64,000 bases of DNA from Streptomyces spiroverticillatus (GTDB lineage: Bacteria > Actinomycetota > Actinomycetes > Streptomycetales > Streptomycetaceae), in contig BMUX01000020.1 of the NCBI GenBank assembly GCA_014650415.1, positions 59,820 to 123,819 on the forward strand. Reading direction: 5' to 3'. Shown here piece by piece: positions 50,606 to 59,481 of the stretch. The stretch's first letter is position 1, and each line of letters starts with the position of its first letter. The notes beneath the pieces were generated by a model. The model was not told the DNA's origin. It saw nothing but the letters and a program-made list of their open reading frames with translations, and did not search any database. A program made the translations under genes and the position numbers.

Positions 50606-52339
50606 TTACTCGGAGGGCGGGGCTTGCCGCTTCTGCGAACGGTGGAAGGCGCCGAACCTGGCCCCGGCGTCGGGACGCGGCGGCGCGGGAGGAGCCTCGG
50701 GCTGCCCGGGCAGCGGGGGAGCGGGCCGGGCGGCGGGGGCCTCGTCGGCGTCGAGCCGCTTGCGGTCGGCGGCCTCCATGGTCCGGCCCCGGGGGCGGAC
50801 GGGGAGGCCGTTGGGGGTGGAGGTGGTCTGCGCGGCCGGCTCTTCCGGCGCGGGCCGCTGCGACTCCCGTACCGGAAGCTCCTGCTCCTTTACGTGCGCC
50901 ACTTGCTCCCGTACGGACAGCTCCTGCGGTACGGGCGCCTCCGGCGACGCGGCCGGGCGCGGCAGCTCCACCGGCGCCGGGGCCACCGCGGGGGCGCTGC
51001 GCTGCTGGGCCAGCAGCTGCGGCGGCAGCAGCACCACGACACCCGTGCCGCCGCGCGAGGACGGCCGGTAGTTCACCGAGATCCCGTACTTCGCGGCCAG
51101 CACGCCCACCACGGCCAGCCCGAGCCGGGTGCCCTGGAGGGAGGCCAGGTCGTTGGACTGCCCGGACACCGAGGCGACCGCGCGGCGCATCGCGGCGGGA
51201 GCCATGCACAGGCCGCTGTCCTCGACGGTCACCACCAGCCCCGAGGTGCCCTCCTCGACGTACACATGGACCTCGTTGACCGGCGGCGAGAAGTTCGTCG
51301 CGTTGTCCATCAGCTCGGCCAGCAGGTGCATCACGCCCTCGGCGGCGAACCCGGCGATCGAGGCCGTCGACGTCGAGTGCAGACGCACCCGGCGGTAGTC
51401 GCTAATCCGGCCCACCGCGCCGCGCAGGATCGACTCCATCACGATCGGCTTGTTCCACGCCCGGCTGGAACGCCCGCCCATCAGCAGCGCCAGACGGTCC
51501 GTCAGCAGCCCCAACTGCGAGGTGGTGTGGTCGAGTTGGAGCAGATCGCCGAACACTTCACCCCCGTACTTGTCCTGCATGCCCCGCAGATCGGCGAGTA
51601 TCCGCAGCGTCTTGGCCTGCACCCGCCCCAGCCCCGTGGCGCTGGCCGCCTGCGCGGCGACGGCACGCCGCTCACTGTCCGCGAAGTCGCGCACGGTCCG
51701 CTCCAGGAGCCCCCGCAGCCGGGGGTCCTCGGGCAGCGGCAGCGCGGCCAGCACGGTCTCGGCCGACGCACCCGTGCGCAACCGGGAGACCGCCTCCGGC
51801 AGCACGGTCGCCGCCAGCCGCTCGACGTCACCGAGGGTGTGCTCGGCGCGGGCCCGCCCCGACTCGGCGGCGGCCGTCCGCGCGTGCAGGTCGCCGGAGC
51901 GGGCGGCCACCGCGTACAGCAACTGCGCCAACTGCGGGTCCGCGGGCCGCTGCACGCTGTGCAACGCGGCCTCCGCGCCCGCACCGTCGTGCAGCCGCTT
52001 CGCCACCTCCGGCAGCGACACATTGAGCAGATGTGCGGTTTCCCCGGCCCGGCGCAACGCCTCCTGGCGCAGTACGTCGCACTCCTCGCGCGCCCGCTCG
52101 GCGGCCCGCGCGGACCTCCGGGTCAACGACCCGGCCACGGCGACCGCCACGACCACGCACACCCCGGCGACCACGGCCGCCCCCAGCACCCAGCTCCGGG
52201 CGGCCTCCGGTGCCGCGGCCACCGCACCGCCGCCCGCCGCCGCGGCGACGACCAGGCTCACCAGGGGCGCCGCCCAGGGTGGGCGCCGCTGTCCTCCGGG
52301 TGGGCTGTGGCGCGGTCGGGGGGCGGCAGGCGATGTCAT
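50606..52339 (-). CDS. cvnA: Conservon sensor kinase-like protein CvnA
   Basis: 577 residues. Two hydrophobic helices near the N-terminus (APLVSLVVAAAAGGGAVAAA and WVLGAAVVAGVCVVVAVAVAGSL) anchor it. Long coiled helices follow, then FGDLLQLDHTTSQLGLLTDRLALLMGG (the place of the H-box in histidine kinases). The ATPase domain is HLLAELMDNATNFSPPVNEVHVYVEE (N box), LVVTVEDSGLCMAPAAM and TRLGLAVVGVLAAKYGISVNY. The Pro-rich tail of about 130 residues is disordered. CvnA is the receptor of the conservon. First gene of the operon. Confidence 0.92.
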   Translation of the reverse strand: MTSPAAPRPRHSPPGGQRRPPWAAPLVSLVVAAAAGGGAVAAAPEAARSWVLGAAVVAGVCVVVAVAVAGSLTRRSARAAERAREECDVLRQEALRRAGETAHLLNVSLPEVAKRLHDGAGAEAALHSVQRPADPQLAQLLYAVAARSGDLHARTAAAESGRARAEHTLGDVERLAATVLPEAVSRLRTGASAETVLAALPLPEDPRLRGLLERTVRDFADSERRAVAAQAASATGLGRVQAKTLRILADLRGMQDKYGGEVFGDLLQLDHTTSQLGLLTDRLALLMGGRSSRAWNKPIVMESILRGAVGRISDYRRVRLHSTSTASIAGFAAEGVMHLLAELMDNATNFSPPVNEVHVYVEEGTSGLVVTVEDSGLCMAPAAMRRAVASVSGQSNDLASLQGTRLGLAVVGVLAAKYGISVNYRPSSRGGTGVVVLLPPQLLAQQRSAPAVAPAPVELPRPAASPEAPVPQELSVREQVAHVKEQELPVRESQRPAPEEPAAQTTSTPNGLPVRPRGRTMEAADRKRLDADEAPAARPAPPLPGQPEAPPAPPRPDAGARFGAFHRSQKRQAPPSE

Positions 52340-52459
52340 GGCGCGGGTCCTCTGACGTGGATGCGGCGGCGGAACGGGGCTGGAACCCTTCCGTACCGTA
52401 CGAACAGGCAGCCGGAAAGCGGAAGTTGAATCTCCTGCTCCGCTCCGCCGACCATGGCC

Positions 52460-52487
52460 ATGCTAGCCACGCAACGTCACCCACGAA
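52460..52487 (-). promoter_or_regulatory. Candidate promoter of the conservon operon
   Basis: On the minus strand TTCGTG, 16 bp, TAGCAT, located 121 bp upstream of cvnA. Fit to the primary-sigma consensus is moderate; the rest of the 292-bp gap shows no other feature. Confidence 0.35.
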
Positions 52488-52631
52488 CACCGCCCCGGCA
52501 ACTCGACCGAATCACCCCGCCCCTGGCCGGTCACGCACCCACGAACCCCGTGCGTCCACCTGTGCGAGCACGGGCATAGGCTCGTCCCACCGCACCGGGG
52601 GAGCCCGGCGCCGTACCGAGGGGGAGCCCCC

Positions 52632-53573
52632 GTGAAGATTGTCATCCCCGGCGGAACCGGCCAGGTCGGGGCGGTGCTCGACCGCGCGCTGACCGGTGCG
52701 GGCCACGAGGTCGTCATCCTCACCCGCACACCGACCCGGGCCCGGCAGGTCGCCTGGGACGGCCGCACGCAGGGGGAGTGGGCCAAGGAGATCGACGGCA
52801 GCGACGTCGTCATCAACCTCGCGGGCCGCAGCGTGAGCTGCCGCTACACGGACGCCAACCTCCGCGACATGATGGACTCCCGCGTGCACTCCGCCGAAGC
52901 CGTCGGCGAGGCCATCGCCTCGGCGTCCAAACCGCCCGCCCTCTGGCTCCAGATGAGCACCGCCACCCTCTACGCCCACAGCTTCGACACCCCGCACGAC
53001 GAGACGACCGGCGTCGTCGGCGGCACCGAACCGGACGTCCCGGGCTACTGGGAGTACAGCGTCCGCATCGCCAAGAATTGGGAACGCGCCCAGGAGCGGG
53101 CCGCCACCCCGCACACCCGCAAGGTCGCCCTGCGCGCCGCGATGGTGATGAGCCCGGACGCGGACGGCGTCTTCGACGTCCTGCACCGGATGGTCCGCCT
53201 GGGCCTGGGCGGACCGGTCGCGGGCGGCGCCCAGTACCTCTCCTGGATCCACGACGACGACTTCGTCCGCGCCGTGGAATTCCTCATCGGCCGCCCCGAC
53301 CTCTCCGGGCCCTTCAACCTGGCCGCCCCCCACCCCCTCCCGCACCGCGCCTTCATGCGCGCCCTGCGCAGGGCGTCGGGCGTGCCGATCGGCCTGCCCG
53401 CCACCCGCTGGATGGCGGAAGCGGGCGCCTTCGTCCTCCGCACGGACACAGAACTCCTCCTCAAGAGCCGCCGCGTGGTCCCCGGCCGCCTCCTCACCGA
53501 AGGCTTCACCTTCACCCACCCCGAATGGGGAACCGCCGCCCGCGACCTGGTCCACCGAGCCCGCACCCGCTAG
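52632..53573 (+). CDS. TIGR01777-family SDR epimerase
   Basis: 313 residues. Begins MKIVIPGGTGQVGAVLDRALTGAGHEVVILTRTP (Rossmann), then DVVINLAGRSVSCRYTDANLRDMMDSRV, WLQMSTATLYAHSFDTPHDETTG, YLSWIHDDDFVRAVEFLI and the C-terminal DUF1731-like FVLRTDTELLLKSRRVVPGRLLTEGFTFTHPEW. The family is universal in actinomycetes; YfcH of E. coli is a member. The physiological substrate is unknown. GAGGGGGAG precedes the GTG. Confidence 0.9.
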   Translation: MKIVIPGGTGQVGAVLDRALTGAGHEVVILTRTPTRARQVAWDGRTQGEWAKEIDGSDVVINLAGRSVSCRYTDANLRDMMDSRVHSAEAVGEAIASASKPPALWLQMSTATLYAHSFDTPHDETTGVVGGTEPDVPGYWEYSVRIAKNWERAQERAATPHTRKVALRAAMVMSPDADGVFDVLHRMVRLGLGGPVAGGAQYLSWIHDDDFVRAVEFLIGRPDLSGPFNLAAPHPLPHRAFMRALRRASGVPIGLPATRWMAEAGAFVLRTDTELLLKSRRVVPGRLLTEGFTFTHPEWGTAARDLVHRARTR

Positions 53574-53710
53574 CGCCCCTTCAGGGGCGCGGGGCTGTGT
53601 CGATTTGCGGCTCCGCCGCGTGGGCGCGACCAGCCACAAAGCACCCGCAGGAAACCGTCCTATCGCCGCGCGGCGAGCGCTTTGGGTGGAGGGGCGGGTC
53701 AGGGGCCCTC
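53573..53710. repeat. Dispersed intergenic repeat, copy B
   Basis: Begins at the stop of the epimerase gene with GCGCCCC-TTCA-GGGGCGC. It shares a long identical core with copy A (CTGTGTCGATTTGCGGCTCC plus flanks) and a later GCCGCGCGGCGAGCG block (53665 on). The start is stop-proximal in both copies. Confidence 0.75.
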
Positions 53711-53842
53711 TTGCCCAAGCGGGCGGGGGCCGCACAGCCCCTCCCGCCCAAGCAGCCCACCGCCCAAAATTTCCCCGCACCCCACCCCCTGGCCAGGTAC
53801 TCTGCGCCCCGCCCACCACCCCGAACCCCGAAGGCCCGCCCC

Positions 53843-54811
53843 ATGCCCCTCCGCTGCGCCCTCCTCGACGACTACCAGTCCGCCGCCCTCACGGCCACCG
53901 ACTGGACCCCCCTCACCCCGGACGTCGAACTCGTCCCCCTCCCCACCCACTTCCCCTCCGAGGACGCCCTCGCCGCCGCCCTCGCCGACTTCGACATCGT
54001 CGTCACCCTCCGCGAGCGCGTCGCCTTCCCCGCCTCCCTCCTCGCCCGCCTCCCGCGCCTGCGGCTCCTGATCGCCTCCGGCATGCGCAACTCGGTCATC
54101 GACTTCGACGCCGCCGAACAGCACGGCATCACCGTCTGCGGCACCTCCAGCGCCCCCACCCCGCCCCTCGAACTCACCTGGGCGCTCCTGCTGGGCCTGG
54201 CCCGCGGCCTGGTCACCGAGGCGCACAACCTCCGTACCCACGGCCCCTGGCAGTCCACCGTCGGCGCCGACCTGCACGGCCGCCGCCTGGGCCTGATCGG
54301 CCTCGGCAAGATCGGCACCCGCGTAGCCGCCGTCGCGAACGCCTTCGGCATGGACGTCACCGCCTGGAGCCAGAACCTCACCGAGGAGCGCGCCACCGCA
54401 GCAGGCGCCACCCTCGCCCCCAGCCTCGAAGACCTCCTCGCCACCAGCGACTTCGTCTCCCTGCACCTCGTCCTCAGCGACCGCACCCGCAGCCTCCTCG
54501 GCGCCCCCGAACTCGCCCTGATGAAGCCCACCGCGCACCTGGTCAACACCTCCCGCGCCGGCCTCGTCGACCAGGACGCCCTCCTGAAGGCCCTGCACGC
54601 GGGCACCATCGCCGGAGCCGCCGTCGACGTCTTCGACACCGAACCCCTCCCCGCCGACCACCCCTTCCGCACCGCCCCCCGCCTCCTGGCCACCCCGCAC
54701 CTCGGCTACGTCACCCGGGCCAACTACGCCACGTACTACGGCCAGGCGGTCGAGAACATCCGCGCCCACCTCGACGGCCACCACCTCCGCCGGATCGGCG
54801 GCGCCCAGTGA
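53843..54811 (+). CDS. D-2-hydroxyacid dehydrogenase (NAD-binding)
   Basis: 322 residues from the ATG at 53843; the longer upstream frame overlaps the epimerase. Catalytic Arg region LIASGMRNSVIDFDAAEQHGITVCGT. NAD-binding GRRLGLIGLGKIGTRVAAVANAFGMDVTAW. HLVNTSRAGLVDQDALLKALHAGTIAGAAVDVFDTEPLPADHPF (Glu), and the final His in LLATPHLGYVTRANYATYYGQAVENIRAHL. Interconverts a 2-oxo acid and D-2-hydroxy acid; substrate unknown. Its TGA overlaps the GTG of the aadA-like remnant. Confidence 0.9.
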   Translation: MPLRCALLDDYQSAALTATDWTPLTPDVELVPLPTHFPSEDALAAALADFDIVVTLRERVAFPASLLARLPRLRLLIASGMRNSVIDFDAAEQHGITVCGTSSAPTPPLELTWALLLGLARGLVTEAHNLRTHGPWQSTVGADLHGRRLGLIGLGKIGTRVAAVANAFGMDVTAWSQNLTEERATAAGATLAPSLEDLLATSDFVSLHLVLSDRTRSLLGAPELALMKPTAHLVNTSRAGLVDQDALLKALHAGTIAGAAVDVFDTEPLPADHPFRTAPRLLATPHLGYVTRANYATYYGQAVENIRAHLDGHHLRRIGGAQ

Positions 54812-55001
54812 CCGAGCCCCCGACGCAAGCCGCCGCCGACCTCCTCCACCGCGCCCTCGACCCGGCCCCGGCCCCGGCCTGGTCGGCGTCCACCTCCATG
54901 GCTCCGCCGTCCAGCGCGGCCTGCGCCCGCACAGCGACCCAACCCTCCTGCTGATCCCTCCTCCCCTCGGGCAACTGGGCCGCCCCCTCTCCTTTCGCTA
55001 G
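54808..55001 (+). pseudogene. Remnant of an aminoglycoside nucleotidyltransferase (aadA/ANT-like)
   Basis: A GTG overlapping the dehydrogenase stop opens VTEPPTQAAADLLHRALDPAPAPA. At about 54866-54876, inside a CCGGCCCCGG repeat, the homology shifts frame to GLVGVHLHGSAVQRGLRPHSD, the first motif of ANT(3'')/AadA-type enzymes (consensus like HLYGSAV.GGLKPHSD). The catalytic DxD has decayed (DPTLLL) and a stop follows at 54999. Only about a quarter of a normal gene remains. It likely followed the dehydrogenase in the same transcript before decay. Confidence 0.75.
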
Positions 55002-55143
55002 CCCCCTGGGCGGCGGGGTCGCCTCCCTTCTCTTTCGCTAGCCCCTTGGGCGGCGGGGCCCCTCCTCCTCTTCCCCCAGCCCCCTTGGGCGGCGGGGGCC
55101 GCCCGCCCCCCTTCCACCTCCCTCGCCCCCTTGGGCGGCGGGG
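55001..55143. repeat. Four imperfect tandem copies of a G-rich motif
   Basis: The motif GCCCC(C/T)TGGGCGGCGGGG occurs at 55001, 55041, 55079 and 55125, spaced 40, 38 and 46 bp, with CT-rich spacers; the first two units also share CTTTCGCTA in front. Antisense frames through it encode simple repeats and are not genes. G-quadruplex-capable. Confidence 0.75.
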
Positions 55144-55339
55144 CCGCCCCCCGGGGGCGGGACGGGCGGGCAAGGGGGCGGCCCGCCCGATCCGGGCCCG
55201 CCCCGGTTCCGGCCCCTGCCCGCACCTTGCACGCCGGGTGCGCGTAGCCCCGGGGCCCTCGGGGTGCCTCCCGGTGCCGGGCAGGTGAAGCCCCGGCCCG
55301 CCGGGCCAAGAGGGTCCCCAGCCCCGCCCCTTCACCTAA

Positions 55340-55466
55340 ACCCGCGGGGCAATTGCACGGTTCCGTGCGGGAGCGTCGTGGCTGGTCGCGCAGTTCCCCG
55401 CGCCCCTCAAGGGGCGCGCCCGCGCGGCGGAGCCGCAGATCCGGTACAGCCCGTGCCCCTGATGGG
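55340..55466. repeat. Dispersed intergenic repeat, copy C (inverted)
   Basis: Reading on the minus strand it has CTGCGGCTCCGCCGCGCGGG, the hairpin GCGCCCC/GGGGCGC (55400-55417) and GGGGAACTGCGCGACCAGCC. It resembles copies A and B but follows a slightly different branch. It lies just behind the ABC permease stop and may terminate it. Confidence 0.6.
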
Positions 55467-55484
55467 GCACAGACAAGCACCCCC

Positions 55485-57809
55485 CTACTCGTTCCGCAGC
55501 GCCCCCGCCACCCCCATCCGCCCCGCCCGTCGCGCCGGACCCACCGCGCCCAGCACCGCGATCAGCACCCCCGAAAGCCCCAGCGCCACCACCCACCGCA
55601 CCTCCCACACGTCCTTCATCGACTCCGGGAACACGATGATCCCCACGTGCTCCACCACCCACCGGTGCGCCCCCATCCCGAGCGGCACCCCGATCATCCC
55701 GCCCACCGCCCCCAGCAGGGCCGCCGACGTCACCGTCATCGCCACCACCTGACGCGGCGTCATCCCGATCGACTTGAGCATCCCCAGGTCCCGCTGCCGC
55801 TCCCGGACGTTCAGCACCACGGAATTGAGCACGCCCAGCGCCGCCACCGTGCCCAGCAGCAGCGTGAACACCGAGGAGAAGCCGACCACCGTCGTCGTGG
55901 CGTTGTTCCCGGAGTCGCCCACCACCGCGTACAGCCCGGGGTCGGCCGCCATGACCGCGTCCGCGTACGCACCGGGGCTCGCGTCCGGGGCGACCTGGAC
56001 GGCGTACTCGATCGCCTTCGTCCCCGGCGCGAGCTTCTCCAGCGTCGCCCAGGAGGCGTGCAGGACCCGCTCGTCGCCCTCCGACAGCTCACCGGCCACC
56101 CGGCCGGGAACCGTCCGCCCGTTCAGCTCCAACGAGATCCGGTCGCCCAGCGCCAGCCCGTGCTGCGCCAGGAACGCCGGTCCCACCATCACCTCACCGG
56201 CCGCCTCCGGCACCCGCCCCGCGATGAGGTGGAGGCCCTCCGTCGTGGGGTCGCCCCGGTAGAAGTTGACGAACCGCAGCTGCGCGTACCCGGCCATCCG
56301 CACCTGGAGCAGCCCCCGGGCCGTCACCCCCGAAGCCCCCGGCAGCGACCGCAGCAACTCCTCGATCTGCACATCCCCGCGCTTCGACGGCTGCCGCGCC
56401 TTCCCGTCGCCCGAGGGCGGCGGCGGCAGACCGGGCTGCGCCGACATCACGTCCACCCGCGACCCCTCCAACCCCGAGGCGCTGTACGACACCAACGTCG
56501 CCGAGAGCCCCGTCGTCACCGTCACTGTCACCACCCCGAGCACGATCGCCGCCACCGTCAGACCCGTCCGGCCCGGCCGGGCGAAGGGATGCCCGAGCCC
56601 CAGACTCACCGCCCTCGGCAACCGGCTGCCGCCCAGTACCCGCTGCACCCACAGTCCCCGACCCGTCGCCGGCGCACTGCCCGCGGTGATCGCCCGGGCC
56701 GCCGGAAGCCGGTGCGCCCGCAACGCCGGAACCAACGCCGTGACCACGACCAGCAGCGGCATCCCGAACACACAGGCCACCGGCACCCACGCGGCCGCCT
56801 CCACCCGCGCCACCCCGGCATCGACACCCGAGAACGCCACCTCCAGCACCGGTTGCGCCACCAGCCATCCCCCCACCGCCCCGAGCACGCACCCCGCCAC
56901 CGTCGGCACCGAGACCATCACCAGATACACCGACACCACCTGGTTCGGCGTGAAGCCCAGCGCCTTCAGCACCCCGATGTGCCGGAACCCCGACACCACC
57001 GCCCCACTGACCACGTTCCCCACGATCAGCACCGACACCAACAAACCCAGCACCCCGAACAGCGAGACGAACGGCAGATACGCCTCCGCACGCGACGAGA
57101 ACGCCGCCCGCAGCGTGACGTACGACTGCGCCGACGCCACCGCCCCCTCGGGCAGCCCCGCCGTCGCCCGGCCCACCGAGTCCGCGACCTCCTGCGCCGT
57201 ACCGGACGCGTCGAACCGGTACAGCATCTGCGCCGACTCCGGCCCCAGCGCCCGCATCTGATCCGGCGTCACCCAGCCGTCCGCCGATCCGCTCATGCTG
57301 TTCGCGAACCCGACGACGGTCAGCGGCGGAACGCCACGCGCCCGCACCGCGCTCCCGAGCACCTCCTCGTCGTACCCGCCGTTCGGCGAGGACAGCACGA
57401 TCTCGCCCGGCCCCTTCGCCCAGCGCCCCGCCACCAGCTCGACCCGGTCCACCGCACCACCGGCCCCGGCCCGGCCCACCACCGTGAGCGGCCCCGGCGG
57501 GCGGCCCGCCAACTCCTCGGGCACATCGACCACCCGCTGCCCGTACGGCCCGGCCGCAGCAGCCACCCCCGCCCGCCGACCCGTCTCCGACAGCGCCGCG
57601 TCCGAGACCTTCGCCCGGTCCACCGTGACCACCGCATGCGCACCGCGCTGCTGCTCGAAGGCCTCGTCGAACGACCCCCGCGCCGCCGTCAGCAACCCCA
57701 GCGCCAGCACCACCGTCGTCGTCGCGCACAGCACCACCAGCCCGATCAGCCAGCTCTGGAGCCTGCGCCGCCGCACCGCCGCCCGCGCGGCCGCCCACAC
57801 CGCGCTCAT
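55485..57809 (-). CDS. FtsX-like ABC transporter permease
   Basis: 774 residues; the ATG overlaps the ATPase stop (ATGA). A duplicated FtsX architecture: TM1 (LQSWLIGLVVLCATTTVVLALGLLTA), large periplasmic domain, three TMs around SLFGVLGLLVSVLIVGNVVSGAVVSGFRHIGVLKALGFTPNQVV, then TM5 (LTVAAIVLGVVTVTVTTGL). A second external domain follows, and the final FSSVFTLLLGTVAALGVLNSVVLNVRERQRDLGMLKSIGMTPRQVVAM. Such permeases export or act as mechanotransducers (MacB/BceB class). It works with the ATPase and probably the adjacent two-component pair. Confidence 0.9.
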   Translation of the reverse strand: MSAVWAAARAAVRRRRLQSWLIGLVVLCATTTVVLALGLLTAARGSFDEAFEQQRGAHAVVTVDRAKVSDAALSETGRRAGVAAAAGPYGQRVVDVPEELAGRPPGPLTVVGRAGAGGAVDRVELVAGRWAKGPGEIVLSSPNGGYDEEVLGSAVRARGVPPLTVVGFANSMSGSADGWVTPDQMRALGPESAQMLYRFDASGTAQEVADSVGRATAGLPEGAVASAQSYVTLRAAFSSRAEAYLPFVSLFGVLGLLVSVLIVGNVVSGAVVSGFRHIGVLKALGFTPNQVVSVYLVMVSVPTVAGCVLGAVGGWLVAQPVLEVAFSGVDAGVARVEAAAWVPVACVFGMPLLVVVTALVPALRAHRLPAARAITAGSAPATGRGLWVQRVLGGSRLPRAVSLGLGHPFARPGRTGLTVAAIVLGVVTVTVTTGLSATLVSYSASGLEGSRVDVMSAQPGLPPPPSGDGKARQPSKRGDVQIEELLRSLPGASGVTARGLLQVRMAGYAQLRFVNFYRGDPTTEGLHLIAGRVPEAAGEVMVGPAFLAQHGLALGDRISLELNGRTVPGRVAGELSEGDERVLHASWATLEKLAPGTKAIEYAVQVAPDASPGAYADAVMAADPGLYAVVGDSGNNATTTVVGFSSVFTLLLGTVAALGVLNSVVLNVRERQRDLGMLKSIGMTPRQVVAMTVTSAALLGAVGGMIGVPLGMGAHRWVVEHVGIIVFPESMKDVWEVRWVVALGLSGVLIAVLGAVGPARRAGRMGVAGALRNE

Positions 57810-58504
57810 ACCCCGGCCTCCAGCGCACTCGTCCGCGCCACCCGCCCGTCGGCGACCTCCACCAGCCGGTTCGCACACCGCGCGGCCAACTGCGCATCGT
57901 GCGTCACGATCAACAGCGTCTGCCCGATCTGATTGAGGTCGATGAGCAGATCCATCACCTGCTCGCCCGACCGGCTGTCCAGCGCCCCGGTCGGCTCGTC
58001 CGCCAGCAGCAGCGCCGGACGGTTCATCAACGCCCGCGCCACCGCCACCCGTTGACGCTCACCGCCGCTCAACACCGCCGGATACGCGTTCCGCCGATCG
58101 GCCACACCCAGCTCGTCCAGCAACTCCAACGCCCGCAACCGCGCCTGCTTCGCGGGCGTACCCGTCAACTGCGCGGCCAACGTCACGTTGTCCAACGCGG
58201 GCAAATCGTCAATGAGATTGAAGAACTGAAAAATCATCCCGATGTGCCGCCGCCGGAACAGCGCGAGCCCCGTCTCGTTCAGCTCCGCCAGATCCTGCCC
58301 CTGCACCCGCACCCGCCCCGACGTCGGCCGGTCCAGCCCCGCCACCATGTTCAGCAGCGTCGACTTCCCGCACCCCGAAGGCCCCATCACGGCCACCGCG
58401 TCCCCGGCCCGGATCTCCAGCGACAGCCCGTCCAGGGCCTTCGCCTCGCCGTACTCCTTGTGCACACCGTCCAGTTGGACCACGGCCCGCTCATTCCCAG
58501 TCAT
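57806..58504 (-). CDS. ABC transporter ATP-binding protein (LolD/MacB type)
   Basis: 232 residues. Walker A AVMGPSGCGKSTLLN, Q-loop MIFQFFNLIDDLPALDNV, signature LSGGERQRVAVARALMNRP, Walker B ALLLADEPTGALD and H-loop LLIVTHDAQ. LolD-class ATPase pairing with the FtsX-like permease. It diverges from the histidine kinase gene with a 137-bp gap, so both units probably share a control region. Confidence 0.95.
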   Translation of the reverse strand: MTGNERAVVQLDGVHKEYGEAKALDGLSLEIRAGDAVAVMGPSGCGKSTLLNMVAGLDRPTSGRVRVQGQDLAELNETGLALFRRRHIGMIFQFFNLIDDLPALDNVTLAAQLTGTPAKQARLRALELLDELGVADRRNAYPAVLSGGERQRVAVARALMNRPALLLADEPTGALDSRSGEQVMDLLIDLNQIGQTLLIVTHDAQLAARCANRLVEVADGRVARTSALEAGV

Positions 58505-58641
58505 GCCCCGAACCTAGAAGCGCCCCGCCCGGCCCGGCATCCCGCCCCGGATGTACACCCCGCCCCGCCTACATCCGCGGATGTACGCCCCTGCCCCGCG
58601 AGAACGACGCGCCACGCCCCACCGCCTGCGAGGATGACGGC

Positions 58642-59481
58642 GTGGAAAGCTCAGGGGCGGGCTGGTGGATGGCCGCGACGGCCGTGGCGTGCACCGCCGT
58701 CGCGGTGCTGTACGTCGCTCTCCTACGATCCCGCAAACGCCACCGGGACTCCCTGGAGGAGCGCCGCTGGCTCCTGGAACGCGAACGCGAGAACGCCGGC
58801 GCCGCAGCCGTCGACGCCGAACGGGCCCGTATCGCCGCCGAGTTGCACGACATCGTCAGCCACAACGTCAGCCTCATGGTCGTCCAGGCCACCGCAGCCC
58901 GCGAAGTGCTGGCCACCCTCCCCGACGAGGCCGCCACCGCGATGGCCGCCGTGGAACGCGCCGGCCGCGACACCATGACCGAACTCCGCCACCTGCTCGG
59001 CCTGCTGGCCCCCTCCGCCGACGGCGACGACACCCCGGGGGAAACCACCCTCGCCCCACAGCCGAGCCTCACCCGGCTCAGCCCCCTCGTCGACCGCATC
59101 GCCTTCGCGGGCCTCCCGGTGGAGGTACGGATCTCCGGCACCCCCCGCCCCCTCCCGCCCGGTGTCGACGTCACCGCCTACCGCATCGTCCAGGAAGCCC
59201 TCACCAACGCCCTCAAACACAGCGACGGCACCGGCGCCCAGGTCACGATCCGCTACGCCGACCGCTCCCTCCGCGTGGAAATCCTCAACAGCGGCCCCAG
59301 CGCGCTGAAGGACGGACCCCGGCCGACCCGCCCGACGGACGGCACCGGCCACGGCCTCCTCGGCCTGCGTGAACGCGTCGCCCTCTACGGCGGTGACCTC
59401 GACGCCCGCCGCCGCCTCGGCGGTGGCTACCGCGTCCGCGCCCGCATCCCCCTGGACAGCCCGACGAGGGAGCCGTCATGA
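58642..59481 (+). CDS. NarL/LiaS-type sensor histidine kinase
   Basis: 279 residues from a GTG start. One membrane helix (residues 8-28), no extracellular sensor domain. HisKA_3 box RIAAELHDIVSHNVSLMVVQATAAREVL with phospho-acceptor H69. HATPase motifs are YRIVQEALTNALKHSDGTG (N box), VEILNSGPSALK and GTGHGLLGLRERVALYGG. Short intramembrane-type kinases often sense the state of a partner transporter, here the ABC pair across the promoter. The stop overlaps the regulator start (ATGA). Confidence 0.92.
   Translation: MESSGAGWWMAATAVACTAVAVLYVALLRSRKRHRDSLEERRWLLERERENAGAAAVDAERARIAAELHDIVSHNVSLMVVQATAAREVLATLPDEAATAMAAVERAGRDTMTELRHLLGLLAPSADGDDTPGETTLAPQPSLTRLSPLVDRIAFAGLPVEVRISGTPRPLPPGVDVTAYRIVQEALTNALKHSDGTGAQVTIRYADRSLRVEILNSGPSALKDGPRPTRPTDGTGHGLLGLRERVALYGGDLDARRRLGGGYRVRARIPLDSPTREPS

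Noticed and set aside
54998..55480. Repeat-encoded antisense ORF with PPPKG and AAQGASE motifs
   Set aside because: Encoded by the G-rich tandem array and the dispersed repeat; no RBS or coding pattern.
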